Shown here piece after piece: positions 16,561 through 25,996 of a stretch of DNA of 64,000 bases. Source of the DNA: Nocardia huaxiensis (lineage in GTDB: Bacteria > Actinomycetota > Actinomycetes > Mycobacteriales > Mycobacteriaceae); NCBI RefSeq assembly GCF_013744875.1, contig NZ_CP059399.1, positions 4,402,001 to 4,466,000 of the forward strand, written 5' to 3'. Positions within the stretch are counted from its first letter, which is position 1. Each line of letters starts with the position of its first letter. A model generated the notes under the pieces. The model was not told where the DNA came from and searched no databases. It saw only the letters and a program-made list of their open reading frames with translations. Position numbers and translations under genes: made by a program.

Positions 16561-18357
16561 CATGAAGCGGTGCATGATGAACCACGCCTGGTTCTCTTCG
16601 ATTGTGGTGTAGACGAACAGATCGCAGACGTCCTCTGCCAGGGCTCGGGCTTCGGGGTTGTCGATGCCGGCGAGACCTTCGATGAAGGCTTCCAGGACCA
16701 GGCGGTCGATATGCGCGGCGCCGGCGGCGAGGATGTGGTCCTGTGCGTTGTTGAAGGCTTCGAAGGGGTTGGTTTCGGCGGCTCGGGCGCGGAGGCGGTG
16801 GGCGGCCGTGCGGACCAGGTAGTCCTCTCGGTCGGCGAACAGTTGGAGTTGGACGGAGCGGCGGGAGAGGTCGCCGTCGTCCACGGATTGGTCGGAGCGG
16901 TCGCGGAGGCGCTGGATCAGTTGGCGGACGCCGGTGCGGTCGCGGACCACATCGCGGGTCATGGTGGCGGCGAAGCGGACCCAGCCGAGAGCGTCGAGGT
17001 CGCGGACTTCGTCGGCGTAGGCGGTCAGCAATTCCTTGGCCACCAGTTGGGTGAGGACTACGTTGTCACCCTCGAAGGTGGTGAAGACGTCGGTGTCGGC
17101 CTTCAAGGTGACCAGGCGGTTTTCGGTGAGATAGCCTGCGCCGCCGCAGGCTTCGCGGCATTCCTGGATGGCCCGGGTGGCGTGGCGGGTCTGGGCCACC
17201 TTGAAGCCTGCCGCGCGCTTCTCGAGGGCGCGCTGGGCGGCCGGGTCGAGGTCCTGACCGGTCTGCACCAGGTGCATGCGGCGGACGAGGTCGTTCTGGG
17301 CGAAAGCCAGTGCGTAGGAACGGGCTACCAGGGGGAGCAAGCGGCGCTGGTGGCTGCGGTAGTCGAGGAGGACGGTTTCTTCGCCGGTGTCGGGGTCGGC
17401 GAATTGACGGCGCTTCTCGGCGTAGCGCACGGCGATGCTCAGGGCTACGCGGGCTCCGGCCGCCGCCGCGCCACCGACGCTGACACGGCCGCGCACCAGG
17501 GTGCCCAGGGTAGTGAAGAAGCGGCGGCTCGGGTTCTCGATCTCCGAGCTGTACGTGCCGTCCTCGGCCACATCGGCGTAGCGGTTCAGGAGGTTCTCAC
17601 GCGGAATTCGCACCTGGTCGAACAGGATTCGGCCATTGTCGACGCCGGGGAGACCGCCCTTCAACCCGCAGTCGGAAGTGGTGACGCCGGGCAGGTCGTT
17701 GCCCTGGTCGTCGCGGATGGGGACCACGAAGCAGTGCACGCCCTGGCTCTTGCCCTCGGTGATCAACTGGGCGAAAACCGCTGCCACCCGGGCATGTTCG
17801 GCCGCGCCGCCGATGTAGTCCTTGCGGGCGGACGGGGTCGGGCTGTGGATCACGAACTCTCGGGTGGCGGGGTCGTAGGTGGCGGTGGTCTCCAGGTTGG
17901 CCACGTCACTGCCGTGCCCGGTCTCGGTCATGGCGAAACAGCCGAGCAGGTCCAGGGGCAACAGCTGGGCGATGTAGTCCTTATGCCTTGCGGTGCCGAG
18001 GTTTTCGACCGCGCCGCCGAAAAGTCCCCACTGCACACCGCATTTCACCCAGAGGGACAGATCGGTGTAGGCGAGCATCTCCAGGGCGGTCACGGCCGCG
18101 CCCGGATCACCGCCGCCGCCGTTCTCGACCCGGAATCCCTTTTCGGCCCAGCCGAATTGCGACACCAGGCGCATTTGTTCCAGCACCCGGGCGCGGGCGG
18201 CGTGGAAATCGAGGTAGGGGTCACCGTAGAGGCGTTCGTCGTCGAGGTGCTCACGGGCCTTTTCGCGGACGTGCCCCCAGGGGCCGTCCAGGGCCGCGCG
18301 TAGTACTTCCGCTATCGGATCGCTGCCGGTCTCCATACTTGAAAACACTACTGCCAT
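16429..18357 (-). CDS. Acyl-CoA oxidase-type acyl-CoA dehydrogenase
   Basis: A flavoprotein of about 642 residues, longer than ordinary acyl-CoA dehydrogenases and with the extended C-terminal helical domain of acyl-CoA oxidases. It has the FAD-binding FAMTETGHGSDV motif near residue 140, ECREACGGAGYL, and FTTFEGDN with the catalytic Glu. It should dehydrogenate acyl-CoA at C2-C3 in beta-oxidation. Starts at 18357 or 18336 are both possible without a clear ribosome-binding site. Its 3' end overlaps the convergent tRNA-binding gene by 132 bp. Confidence 0.87.
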   Translation of the reverse strand: MAVVFSSMETGSDPIAEVLRAALDGPWGHVREKAREHLDDERLYGDPYLDFHAARARVLEQMRLVSQFGWAEKGFRVENGGGGDPGAAVTALEMLAYTDLSLWVKCGVQWGLFGGAVENLGTARHKDYIAQLLPLDLLGCFAMTETGHGSDVANLETTATYDPATREFVIHSPTPSARKDYIGGAAEHARVAAVFAQLITEGKSQGVHCFVVPIRDDQGNDLPGVTTSDCGLKGGLPGVDNGRILFDQVRIPRENLLNRYADVAEDGTYSSEIENPSRRFFTTLGTLVRGRVSVGGAAAAGARVALSIAVRYAEKRRQFADPDTGEETVLLDYRSHQRRLLPLVARSYALAFAQNDLVRRMHLVQTGQDLDPAAQRALEKRAAGFKVAQTRHATRAIQECREACGGAGYLTENRLVTLKADTDVFTTFEGDNVVLTQLVAKELLTAYADEVRDLDALGWVRFAATMTRDVVRDRTGVRQLIQRLRDRSDQSVDDGDLSRRSVQLQLFADREDYLVRTAAHRLRARAAETNPFEAFNNAQDHILAAGAAHIDRLVLEAFIEGLAGIDNPEARALAEDVCDLFVYTTIEENQAWFIMHRFMSVERAKAVRRGVNELVDRLRPNALTLIEGLGVPEKMLHAVIVE

Positions 18358-18404
18358 AGATATGCTCGACTGGGTGATCTCCCGCACCCGTGTAGGTTTT
18401 GCCT

Positions 18405-19862
18405 GTGAGCAACGATCTCGCTACCGCTGACGGTGCCGTGGGTAGGGCACCGGGCCGCTGGCGCACCGTGCTGGCCCGCGCCACCGACCGCGTCGTCGCC
18501 GACCGCGCCGCCACCGTGGACGCGGTGGTCGAGGCCCCGGCCCCGGTCCAGCCGATCGACCTCTCCGACGACGCCACCGTCACCCAGGTCCTCGACCTGG
18601 CCGAGCGGGTGGGCGAGGTGGTGCTGGCCTCGGGGACCGCGGTCACCGACACCCAGCAGCAGATCGAATTCATCGCCTCCACCTACGGCCTCACCAAATG
18701 CGATATCGACGTCACCTACAACTCGATTCGCATCTCCGCCGATCGCGGGCCCAAGATGCCGCCCGCCTCCACGCTGCGGGTCGTGCAGTACCGGTCGCTC
18801 GACTTCACGCGGCTGGCCGCGGTCGACCGGCTGACCCGGCGCATCCGGCGGGAACTGGTGCCGCCGGAGGAAGCCCTCGAGGCCCTCGACGAAATAACCT
18901 CGGCGCCGCACCCGTACAACCGGTGGGTCGCCACCTTCGGCTGGGCGCTGCTGGCCGCGGGCGTGGCGCTGCTGCTCAACGGCGGGCTCGCCATCGCCGC
19001 GCTGAGCTTCGCCACCACCGTGCTCATCGACCGCACCAACCGGGTGCTCAACCGGCGCGGGCTGCCGTTCTTCTTCCAGCACATGGCGGGCGGCGCCATC
19101 GCGACCGTGCCCGCGGTGCTGGTCTCGACCTACGCGGGCGGGCTGCATCTGCATCCGGGCCTGGTGATCGCGGCCGGAATCACCGTGCTGCTGGCCGGAT
19201 TACAGCTGGTCGGCGGCATCGAGGACGCCATCACCGGCGCACCCATCACCGCCGCCGCACGCATGCTCGAGGTCATCATGATGACCGGCGGCATCATCGC
19301 CGGCATCGTGCTGGTGCTGCGCGCGGCCGAACTGCTCGACCTCACCGTGCCCTCGGTGGATATGACCTCCGCGCGCGACCTCACCAACCTGCCGGTCAAG
19401 GTGCTCGCGGGTGCGGTGACCTCGCTGGCCTTCGCGCTGGCCTGCTACGCCGAACGCCGGGCGCTGGCCGCGGCCGCCTTCTCCGGCGCGGCGGCCACCG
19501 TCGTGTATCTGCTGGTGCAGAACGCCGGGTTCGGTCCCGTCGTGTCGTCGGGTGTGGCCGCGACGGTCGTGGGTCTGGCCGGTGGTCTGCTGGCTCGCCG
19601 CGCGCTGACCCCGCCGCTGGTCGTCGCGGTCGCCGGCATCACGCCGCTGCTGCCGGGTCTGCGCGTCTACCGGGGTCTGTACGCGCTGCTCAATGACGAA
19701 CTGGTGCTGGGGCTCAATCACATGTTCGGTGCGTTCGCGGTCGGCTGCGCGCTCGCGGCCGGTGTCACGCTCGGCGAATGGATCGCCCGAGACCTGCGCC
19801 GCCCGCGAATCATGCAGCGGTTCGGCACCATTCGCCGCCCCCGCCTGCGCACGGTGAAGTGA
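18405..19862 (+). CDS. thrE: ThrE-like threonine/serine exporter
   Basis: A 485-residue protein with a soluble N-terminal half containing the ThrE domain (EVVLASGTAVTDTQQQIEF and the YGL...DVTYNSIRIS segment), then about ten membrane helices in two blocks, matching fused ThrE/ThrE_2 transporters of Corynebacteriales. It should export threonine and serine using the proton gradient. The GTG start at 18405 is preferred over the TTG at 18399. It is divergent from the acyl-CoA oxidase gene with under 50 bp between them, and its stop overlaps the PAP2 gene. Confidence 0.88.
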   Translation: MSNDLATADGAVGRAPGRWRTVLARATDRVVADRAATVDAVVEAPAPVQPIDLSDDATVTQVLDLAERVGEVVLASGTAVTDTQQQIEFIASTYGLTKCDIDVTYNSIRISADRGPKMPPASTLRVVQYRSLDFTRLAAVDRLTRRIRRELVPPEEALEALDEITSAPHPYNRWVATFGWALLAAGVALLLNGGLAIAALSFATTVLIDRTNRVLNRRGLPFFFQHMAGGAIATVPAVLVSTYAGGLHLHPGLVIAAGITVLLAGLQLVGGIEDAITGAPITAAARMLEVIMMTGGIIAGIVLVLRAAELLDLTVPSVDMTSARDLTNLPVKVLAGAVTSLAFALACYAERRALAAAAFSGAAATVVYLLVQNAGFGPVVSSGVAATVVGLAGGLLARRALTPPLVVAVAGITPLLPGLRVYRGLYALLNDELVLGLNHMFGAFAVGCALAAGVTLGEWIARDLRRPRIMQRFGTIRRPRLRTVK

Positions 19863-20503
19863 GAGCACGCAGCGCGAGCGCGGACCGGTTCGGGTACGCG
19901 GCGCTGATCGCGGTCTCCGCGGTGGTGATGATCGTTGTGCCGCAGTTCTTTCCGGCCGACGGCGGACCCACCGGATGGGATCGCTCGGCGGGGGAGCATG
20001 TGCACTCCTCCCTGGACGGGCACATGTGGGTGTATCGGGTGCTGGTGTTCCCGAGCAACTGGTACGTCGTCGTGCCGCTGCTGCTGGGCGGGGCCGCCTG
20101 GTTCGCGTACCGGAAGCTCTGGTGGCAAGCGGGATTCGTGCTGCTCGCCCCCGAGATCGCCATGCTGGTCAACAGCCTGGCGCTGAAACCGCTCTGGGAT
20201 CGGCCGCTGCACGACTACCTGGCCTATCCGAGCGGGCACACCGTGCATCTGGTCGCGGTGGTGACCGCCGTCGCACTGGCGAGCGAGTCGGCGCGCGTAC
20301 GGGTTTCGGCGGTCGCGGCCCTGGCGGTGGTGCTGCCCGTGGTCACGATCGGCATGGTCGGACTCGGCTACCACTATCCGACCGACATCCTCGGCGGCGC
20401 CGCGGCCGCCATCGCACTCGTGACCGCGCTGTACCTCCCGGTGCGGACCTATGCGCGCGGGCCCGCGATCACAGCGGCCCGTACTGAATCGCCGCGGCGA
20501 TGA
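19859..20503 (+). CDS. PAP2-superfamily membrane phosphatase
   Basis: A 214-residue protein with five or six membrane helices. PAP2 motifs visible are KPLWDRP, YPSGHT (catalytic His of motif 2) and GLGYHYPTD (His and Asp of motif 3). The motif 3 Arg that normally lies seven residues before this His appears to be Met (GMVGLGYH), which is unusual. Likely substrates are lipid phosphates such as undecaprenyl pyrophosphate or phosphatidate. The GTG overlaps the ThrE stop by 4 bp. The gene ends 35 bp inside the convergent NERD-like gene. Confidence 0.8.
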   Translation: MRARSASADRFGYAALIAVSAVVMIVVPQFFPADGGPTGWDRSAGEHVHSSLDGHMWVYRVLVFPSNWYVVVPLLLGGAAWFAYRKLWWQAGFVLLAPEIAMLVNSLALKPLWDRPLHDYLAYPSGHTVHLVAVVTAVALASESARVRVSAVAALAVVLPVVTIGMVGLGYHYPTDILGGAAAAIALVTALYLPVRTYARGPAITAARTESPRR

Positions 20504-21371
20504 CGAACCAGATCACCCACAGCGCCGCGATGAGCATGCCGATGGTGAGCATGACGCGCATGAAGCCACGGCCGAAGCTGACATCGCCGTGCTCGCGCGG
20601 GTACAGCTTGGACGGGGCGAACCACGGGGTATTGAAATGCATCGGCCGCGCCGCCAGGGCGGCCTCCTCCTCCAGACGGGCCTGCTCCTCGGCCCACGCC
20701 TCGGCCTGCGCCTGCTGCGGGCCGCCGTGCCAGAGGGTGATGTCGACCGGACCGAGGAAGCCCTCGTTCAGCAGGTCGCCCGGCGCGGGCAGGTAGGGGA
20801 GCAGGTTCATGCCGCGGAAGGCGAAGGCCACGTCATTGGCCGACCACTGCGGGCGGCCGCGCGAGGACAGCGTGTCGAAGTATTCGCGCAGGCGGCGCGG
20901 ATCATCGCCGAGACAGACCTCGAAACTCGGGTCACTCCACATCTGCCGCACCTGAATCCGCGAATTCGGCGGCGGCACCACCAGCACCACACCGTGCACG
21001 ACACGCTGACCCAGCCCGCGGTGCGCCAGCCAGTCCTGCATGGCGTAGGTGTGCTCGCGGGACTTGTCCAGGGGGGTGCGCCTGTCACCGCCCTCGAAGC
21101 TGATCAGCTTGTCGCCGACCCGCCACGGACCGTTGAGCGGCACCTCGAGCTCCCCGTCCAGGCGCTCGACCAGCGCCTCCGCCTCCACCACCACGCAGCT
21201 GGTGGGCGTCCACACCACGGCGTCGAAGGAGTGCAGCTTGTCGCCGTGGAACACACTGCAATTCACGGTGGCCACCCCGTGCGGATCGGCGCTGCCCTTC
21301 CAGGTGCGCAGCCAGTCGATGAGCACCTTCTCGGCATGGGTGCCGGCGGGGTTCTGCACGCGGACGAGCAT
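20469..21371 (-). CDS. NERD-like nuclease-related domain protein with C-terminal membrane helix
   Basis: A protein of about 300 residues. The N-terminal part (GTHAEKVLIDWL, then FDAVVWTPTSCVVVEAEAL) resembles the NERD domain, a restriction-endonuclease-like fold with D and ExE-like acidic positions. A charged region rich in Glu and Ala (about 235-255) precedes a C-terminal hydrophobic helix. An ATG at 21371 with a GGAG-like site is chosen; a TTG at 21422 would add 17 residues. Function is unknown. Confidence 0.6.
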   Translation of the reverse strand: MLVRVQNPAGTHAEKVLIDWLRTWKGSADPHGVATVNCSVFHGDKLHSFDAVVWTPTSCVVVEAEALVERLDGELEVPLNGPWRVGDKLISFEGGDRRTPLDKSREHTYAMQDWLAHRGLGQRVVHGVVLVVPPPNSRIQVRQMWSDPSFEVCLGDDPRRLREYFDTLSSRGRPQWSANDVAFAFRGMNLLPYLPAPGDLLNEGFLGPVDITLWHGGPQQAQAEAWAEEQARLEEEAALAARPMHFNTPWFAPSKLYPREHGDVSFGRGFMRVMLTIGMLIAALWVIWFVIAAAIQYGPL

Positions 21372-21483
21372 CGGCTCCGCACCTTCCTCGTCGGGGTCGA
21401 GTCCCTGTGTGGCTGTTGGCAAAAGAAATGGTACGGAGCGAGCGCACCCTCGGCACAGATTTGCCGACCGGCCGAGTGTCGGC

Positions 21484-22875
21484 TCAGGCGGTTTCGGCGG
21501 GTAGTCGACCGTCCTTCACCGCGGCCACCAGCTCGGCGTGATCGGCCTCGGTGCGGTCGGCGTAGCGCACGGCGAAGCGGGCCACCGCCTCGTCGAACTC
21601 TTCGCCGTCCTCCAGGTAGCCCGCCAGCAGGCGCGCGTCCAGCGAGCGGGAGTGCGCCCGCGCCAGCAGGGCGCCGGCCAGCCGGCCGTAGTCGTCGAGC
21701 TGATCGGGTGCCAGTTCGGCGGGATCGATGCCGCCCTTGAGATTTCGGAACTGGCGCACGATGAACGGCAGCTGCTGCCCGTCCAGGCGCAGCGTCGTCC
21801 AGCCCAGCAGGATGTCGGTCTCGGCTTGAACGGTCCTGGCGCCCTGCACGATTCGCTCACCCTCGTGCCGCGCGGGGACCGGCGGCAGGTACGGGGTGAG
21901 CGCGGACGGGCGGGCCTGCTTGATCTGTAGCACCAGCACCTCATCGTCGCCATTGCCGTGCATGAGCGCCAGATAGCTGTGCAGGCCCACACTTCCGGTG
22001 CCGACGATCCGGAAAGCGATGTCCGACACTCGATATCGCGTGATCAGGTTGCGTCGAGACTCGCGCAGCGTCCCCACGTATTCGGTGAGGCCGTCGATCA
22101 CCGCGTCGGCGACCGCGTCCTCGACACCGGTCAGAATGGGCGGGTCGGCGATGAATCTGCGCTTGCCGTAACCGGCTTCGTGATCGTCGAGGTGTTCGGT
22201 CCACTTGCGCGCCACCTTGGCGCTGGTGTTCTTGCGTGCCTTCTTGGCGGCCTTGTGGAAGTCGCTGTCCAGTCCGCCGGCGTTCACCGTGCCGAGCACC
22301 GACTCGTCCGGCAGCGCATTCCAGGACTGCAGAAACGGTTGTCCGGCAAGGGCTGTCGCGGCCAGCCGATAGGTGCGGGCGGCATCGCGGGCGGCGGCGG
22401 AGCACTCGTCCTCCGACGCCCCGGCCTCCCGGCCCGCCAGCACCAGACTGGCCGCCAGGCGCTCCAGATCCCACTCCCACGGTCCCGGGATGGTCTCGTC
22501 GAAATCATTGATGTCCATGACGATGTCGCCGCGCGGCGACCCGTAGAGCCCGAAGTTGGCGGCATGCGCGTCACCGCACAGCTGCGCACGCAGCCCGGAG
22601 GTCGGCGAGTCCGCCAGATCCGCCGCCATCAGCCCGGCCGCGCCCCGGAAGAACGAGAAGGGCGAGGCCGCCATCCGCCCGATGCGCAGCGGCACCAGAT
22701 GCGGCAGCCGCCCCTGATTGCTCGACCCGAGAAATTCCAGCACACCCGGCCGGCCCGCCCCTTGCGCGGCACGATCCCGCGCCCGGAACGGCGTTCCCTC
22801 CCGCAGCATCGCACCGCGGGCCCGCACCTGCTCCGGTGACACCGGAGAGCGGAAGTCGATCACATTGGAGCACAC
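21484..22875 (-). CDS. DUF2252 family protein
   Basis: A 463-residue protein of the DUF2252 family, which has an aminoglycoside-phosphotransferase/kinase-like architecture. Characteristic segments are SPFSFFRGAAGLMAADLA, LCGDAHAANFGLY (kinase-like catalytic loop with GDAH), and MDINDFDETIPGPWEWDLER (metal-binding Asp). The biochemical role is not known. The start is one of two in-frame GTG codons (22875 or 22863). Confidence 0.85.
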   Translation of the reverse strand: MCSNVIDFRSPVSPEQVRARGAMLREGTPFRARDRAAQGAGRPGVLEFLGSSNQGRLPHLVPLRIGRMAASPFSFFRGAAGLMAADLADSPTSGLRAQLCGDAHAANFGLYGSPRGDIVMDINDFDETIPGPWEWDLERLAASLVLAGREAGASEDECSAAARDAARTYRLAATALAGQPFLQSWNALPDESVLGTVNAGGLDSDFHKAAKKARKNTSAKVARKWTEHLDDHEAGYGKRRFIADPPILTGVEDAVADAVIDGLTEYVGTLRESRRNLITRYRVSDIAFRIVGTGSVGLHSYLALMHGNGDDEVLVLQIKQARPSALTPYLPPVPARHEGERIVQGARTVQAETDILLGWTTLRLDGQQLPFIVRQFRNLKGGIDPAELAPDQLDDYGRLAGALLARAHSRSLDARLLAGYLEDGEEFDEAVARFAVRYADRTEADHAELVAAVKDGRLPAETA

Positions 22876-22910
22876 GACAATCCAACTTACCGTCGGGCCG
22901 GGGGATCCGC

Positions 22911-24617
22911 TCAGTGGGCCGGAAACACCGGATCAGCAGGGCGTTCGGCCGGGAAGATGGGCAGTCGCAGCGCGCCGGTGGCGGTCTCCGGCACGGCCGG
23001 CCGATTGGGCCGCACCGGCGCTACGCGCACATAGTCCGCACCCAGTTCCGGTCGCGGATCGGCCTCGTTCCGGTTGGGCCAGAACGCCATCGCGCGCTCG
23101 GCCTGCGCCGTGATGGTCAGCGACGGGTTCACGCCCAGGTTGGCCGTCACCGCCGAGCCGTCGGCCACGTGCAGGCCCGGATGCCCGAACACCCGCTGGT
23201 ACGGGTCCACCACACCGGATTCCGGTCCCTCGCCGATCACACAGCCGCCGATGTAGTGCGCGGTGGCCGGGATATTGAACACGTCCATGACCAGCCCGTG
23301 CACGTCGCCGTTGACCTTCTGCCCGAAGCGCCGCCCCACATCGTGTGCGAGCGGAATCCAGGTCGGATTGGGCTTGCCCGTGCCCTGCTTGGTCTTGAGT
23401 TGCCCCCAGCGCCGGTAGGAGGTCAGCGAATTGTCCAGCGACTGCATGACCAGCAGGATCACCGACTTCTCCGAGGCCCGATGCGCATTGAGGCTGCGCA
23501 GGAACACCATCGGATGCAGCAGGATGGCCAGCAGGAACCGCAGCACCCGGAACGCGCCGCCGTCCACGATCGGCACCGACATGGGGAACAGCGCGTTCTG
23601 GCCCTTGCCGTAGTGGCACACCTCGATATGGGTGTCGGGCTCCGGGTGAATCGAGGAGGTGATGGCGATGCCCTCCGCGAAATCGGTGCGGTCGCGGCTC
23701 ACCACATTCAGGATGGCCTCGGAGTTGGAGCGGGTCAGCTCACCCAGGCGCGGCGACAGATTGGTCAGCACGCCCTCGTCGCGCATCTTGTGCAGCAGCT
23801 TCTGGGTGCCCAGCGCGGCCGCCGCGAACACCACCTGCTCGGCGGTGAAGGTCTTGCGCTCCTTGCGAATCCAGCGATCCGAGCGCTCGGTCTCGAGCGC
23901 GTACCCGCCGCCGGTCATGGGGCGCACGCTGGTGACGGTGGTCAGCTCGAAGACCTTCGCGCCGCCCTGCTCGGCCAGATACAGGTAGTTGGTCGGGGTG
24001 GTGTTCTTGGCATTGTGCGGGCAGCCGGTGAAGCAGCGCGCGCAGTGGATGCAGCCGCTGCGGCGCGGTCCGGCTCCGCCGAAGTACGGGTCGGCCACTT
24101 CCTCGCCCGGCGCGTCCTCGTTGAAGAACACGCCCACATTGGTGGCGTGGAAGGTGTCGGCGACGCCGAGATCCTCGGCGACCGAACGGATCACCTCATC
24201 GGCGGGTGTCATGCGCGGATTGGGGGCGACGCCGAGCATGCGCTGCGCCTGGTCGTAGTAGGGCGCGAGCTCGGACTTCCAGTCGGTGATGTGCGACCAC
24301 TGCTTGTCGGTGTAGAAGTTCGGCAGCGGCTCGTAGAGGGTGTTGCCGTAGATCAGCGATCCGCCGCCCACCCCGGAGGCGGAGAACACCGCGCACTTGC
24401 CGAGCACACTGATGCGCTGTGGCCCGGTCAAGCCCAGCCGGGGCGCCCAGATCGACTTGCGCACATTCCAATTCGATGACGGGATGTCCTCGGCATTCCA
24501 GCGGCGACCGGATTCCAGCACGGCCACCCGGTAGCCCTTCTCGGTCAGGCGCAGCGCACTCACGCTCCCCCCGAACCCGGAACCGATCACAACGACGTCG
24601 TAGTCGAAGTCGGGCAT
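22911..24617 (-). CDS. choD: ChoD-like GMC oxidoreductase (cholesterol oxidase family)
   Basis: A 568-residue flavoprotein. The N-terminal FAD-binding Rossmann motif GSGFGGSVSALRL is followed by SASGVGGGSLIYGN. A cysteine cluster SGCIHCARCFTGCPHNAKN lies near residues 187-205 and could hold an iron-sulfur centre, as in mycobacterial ChoD. The C-terminal GMC signature reads YIGGCVIG then HVADGSAVTANLGVNPS. The proposed reaction is 3-beta-hydroxysteroid oxidation, though ChoD activity is debated. ATG at 24617 has AGGAAAG upstream. Confidence 0.88.
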   Translation of the reverse strand: MPDFDYDVVVIGSGFGGSVSALRLTEKGYRVAVLESGRRWNAEDIPSSNWNVRKSIWAPRLGLTGPQRISVLGKCAVFSASGVGGGSLIYGNTLYEPLPNFYTDKQWSHITDWKSELAPYYDQAQRMLGVAPNPRMTPADEVIRSVAEDLGVADTFHATNVGVFFNEDAPGEEVADPYFGGAGPRRSGCIHCARCFTGCPHNAKNTTPTNYLYLAEQGGAKVFELTTVTSVRPMTGGGYALETERSDRWIRKERKTFTAEQVVFAAAALGTQKLLHKMRDEGVLTNLSPRLGELTRSNSEAILNVVSRDRTDFAEGIAITSSIHPEPDTHIEVCHYGKGQNALFPMSVPIVDGGAFRVLRFLLAILLHPMVFLRSLNAHRASEKSVILLVMQSLDNSLTSYRRWGQLKTKQGTGKPNPTWIPLAHDVGRRFGQKVNGDVHGLVMDVFNIPATAHYIGGCVIGEGPESGVVDPYQRVFGHPGLHVADGSAVTANLGVNPSLTITAQAERAMAFWPNRNEADPRPELGADYVRVAPVRPNRPAVPETATGALRLPIFPAERPADPVFPAH

Positions 24618-24771
24618 GGTCTTTCCTCTCGCACACCGGAAACAGATGAGAAGGATGTCGACTCATTCTGTCACTCCCCTGATATGGCGGAGACCATATC
24701 GGTTCCGCGTGAACTCGGCCAAGCGGCGTGCCCGGATGGTGACGCGGGAGTGATTGCGGTAAGACCGGAGC

Positions 24772-25383
24772 GTGACCACCGAGCGCAACACCGAACCGGT
24801 GTACAGCGACCGCATCTTCACCGTGCCCAATGTGCTGAGCATGGTGCGGCTCATCGGCGTCCCCGTCTTCCTCTGGCTGCTGCTGGTGCGTGAGGCCGAC
24901 GGCTGGGCGTTCGCGCTGCTGATCCTCAGCGGTATCACCGACTACGCGGACGGCAAGCTCGCACGGCTCCTGGATCAGTCGTCCAAACTCGGCGCGATCC
25001 TGGACCCGCTGGTGGATCGGCTGTATCTGGTGGCGACGTTGGGCGGCTTCCTGATTCGCGGCATCCTGCCCTGGTGGGTGGTGGCCATCCTGGTCGGCCG
25101 CGACCTTGTTCTGACGGTGACCCTGGGCATCTACAAGCGCCGCGATCTGCCCCCGCCGGACGTCATCTACCTGGGCAAGGCCGCCACTTTCGCGCTCATG
25201 TCCGCGTTCCCCTGGTGGCTGGCCGGCCAGATGGATTGGGCCGCCGCGGGTTTCAGTCGGGCCTTCGGTGGTGCATTCTTGGTCTGGGGTACGGCGGTGT
25301 ACGTCTGGACCGGCATTCTCTACCTCGGCAAAGCCATTGCCGTGGCCCGGACCATACCGGCCGTGCCGCACCATGATCGGTAG
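24772..25383 (+). CDS. CDP-alcohol phosphatidyltransferase (PgsA2-like)
   Basis: A 203-residue membrane enzyme with about five helices. The CDP-alcohol phosphotransferase motif reads TDYADGKLAR, then SSKLGAILDPLVDR, which supplies the metal-binding Asp residues. It joins a CMP-activated diacylglycerol to an alcohol at the membrane. Position upstream of gcvH and garA matches M. tuberculosis pgsA2 (Rv1822), whose product is not firmly known. It starts at GTG and is divergent from choD. Confidence 0.85.
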   Translation: MTTERNTEPVYSDRIFTVPNVLSMVRLIGVPVFLWLLLVREADGWAFALLILSGITDYADGKLARLLDQSSKLGAILDPLVDRLYLVATLGGFLIRGILPWWVVAILVGRDLVLTVTLGIYKRRDLPPPDVIYLGKAATFALMSAFPWWLAGQMDWAAAGFSRAFGGAFLVWGTAVYVWTGILYLGKAIAVARTIPAVPHHDR

Positions 25384-25452
25384 CCGATAGGGTATTGCCA
25401 CGCATCGACGCGGATGCCGCGAGAGGACCGCCCCTGTGAAAGGACACTGCCT

Positions 25453-25851
25453 GTGACCGACCTACCCGAGGACCTGCGCTACACCGAAGAACACGAATGG
25501 GTGCGCAAAGTGGGACCTACCCGCGTTCGGGTGGGCATCACCGACTACGCGCAGTCACAGCTGGGTGACGTCGTCTTCGTGCAGCTGCCCGAGGTGGACA
25601 AGGACGCCTCCGCCGGCGAGAGCATCGCCGAGGTGGAGTCGACCAAGTCCGTATCCGATATCTACATTCCGCTGACCGCGAAAGTCGTTGCGGTGAACGA
25701 GGATCTGACCGCCAGCCCGGAGACCGTCAACACCGATCCCTACGGTGACGGGTGGATCTTCGAACTCGAGGTCGCCGACGCCGATGCCCTCGACGCCGAG
25801 CTCGGAAAGCTGCTCGACGCCGCAGGTTATCAAGGAGTTATCGGAGGCTGA
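25453..25851 (+). CDS. gcvH: Glycine cleavage system H protein
   Basis: A 132-residue lipoyl carrier that shuttles the aminomethyl group between the P, T and L proteins. It has the H-protein N-terminus RYTEEHEWV and the lipoylation motif EVESTKSVSD with Lys65. The GTG at 25453 has AAAGGA about 9 nt upstream. It precedes garA, as in mycobacteria, and gcvP lies 3.2 kb downstream. Confidence 0.95.
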   Translation: MTDLPEDLRYTEEHEWVRKVGPTRVRVGITDYAQSQLGDVVFVQLPEVDKDASAGESIAEVESTKSVSDIYIPLTAKVVAVNEDLTASPETVNTDPYGDGWIFELEVADADALDAELGKLLDAAGYQGVIGG

Positions 25852-25996
25852 AGGAGCCTTCACAGTTCTACCTGCACGGGTACGTCCCGGCAGGGTACGG
25901 TCATTGCCAACAGATGTGTCTGCGCGGCCGGAGCGCCGCATCGCTGAAGGCATCAACTGCTTGCATGGATTATTCGGTTCGAGGAGGAGAGCAAGG

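Noticed and set aside
16570..18303. 577-codon plus-strand open frame
   Set aside because: It lies wholly antisense to the acyl-CoA oxidase gene, is Gly/Val/Ala-rich and low complexity, and shows no motif.
22836..24479. 547-codon plus-strand frame opposite choD
   Set aside because: His/Arg/Gly-rich shadow without motifs; the minus-strand ChoD frame is unmistakable.
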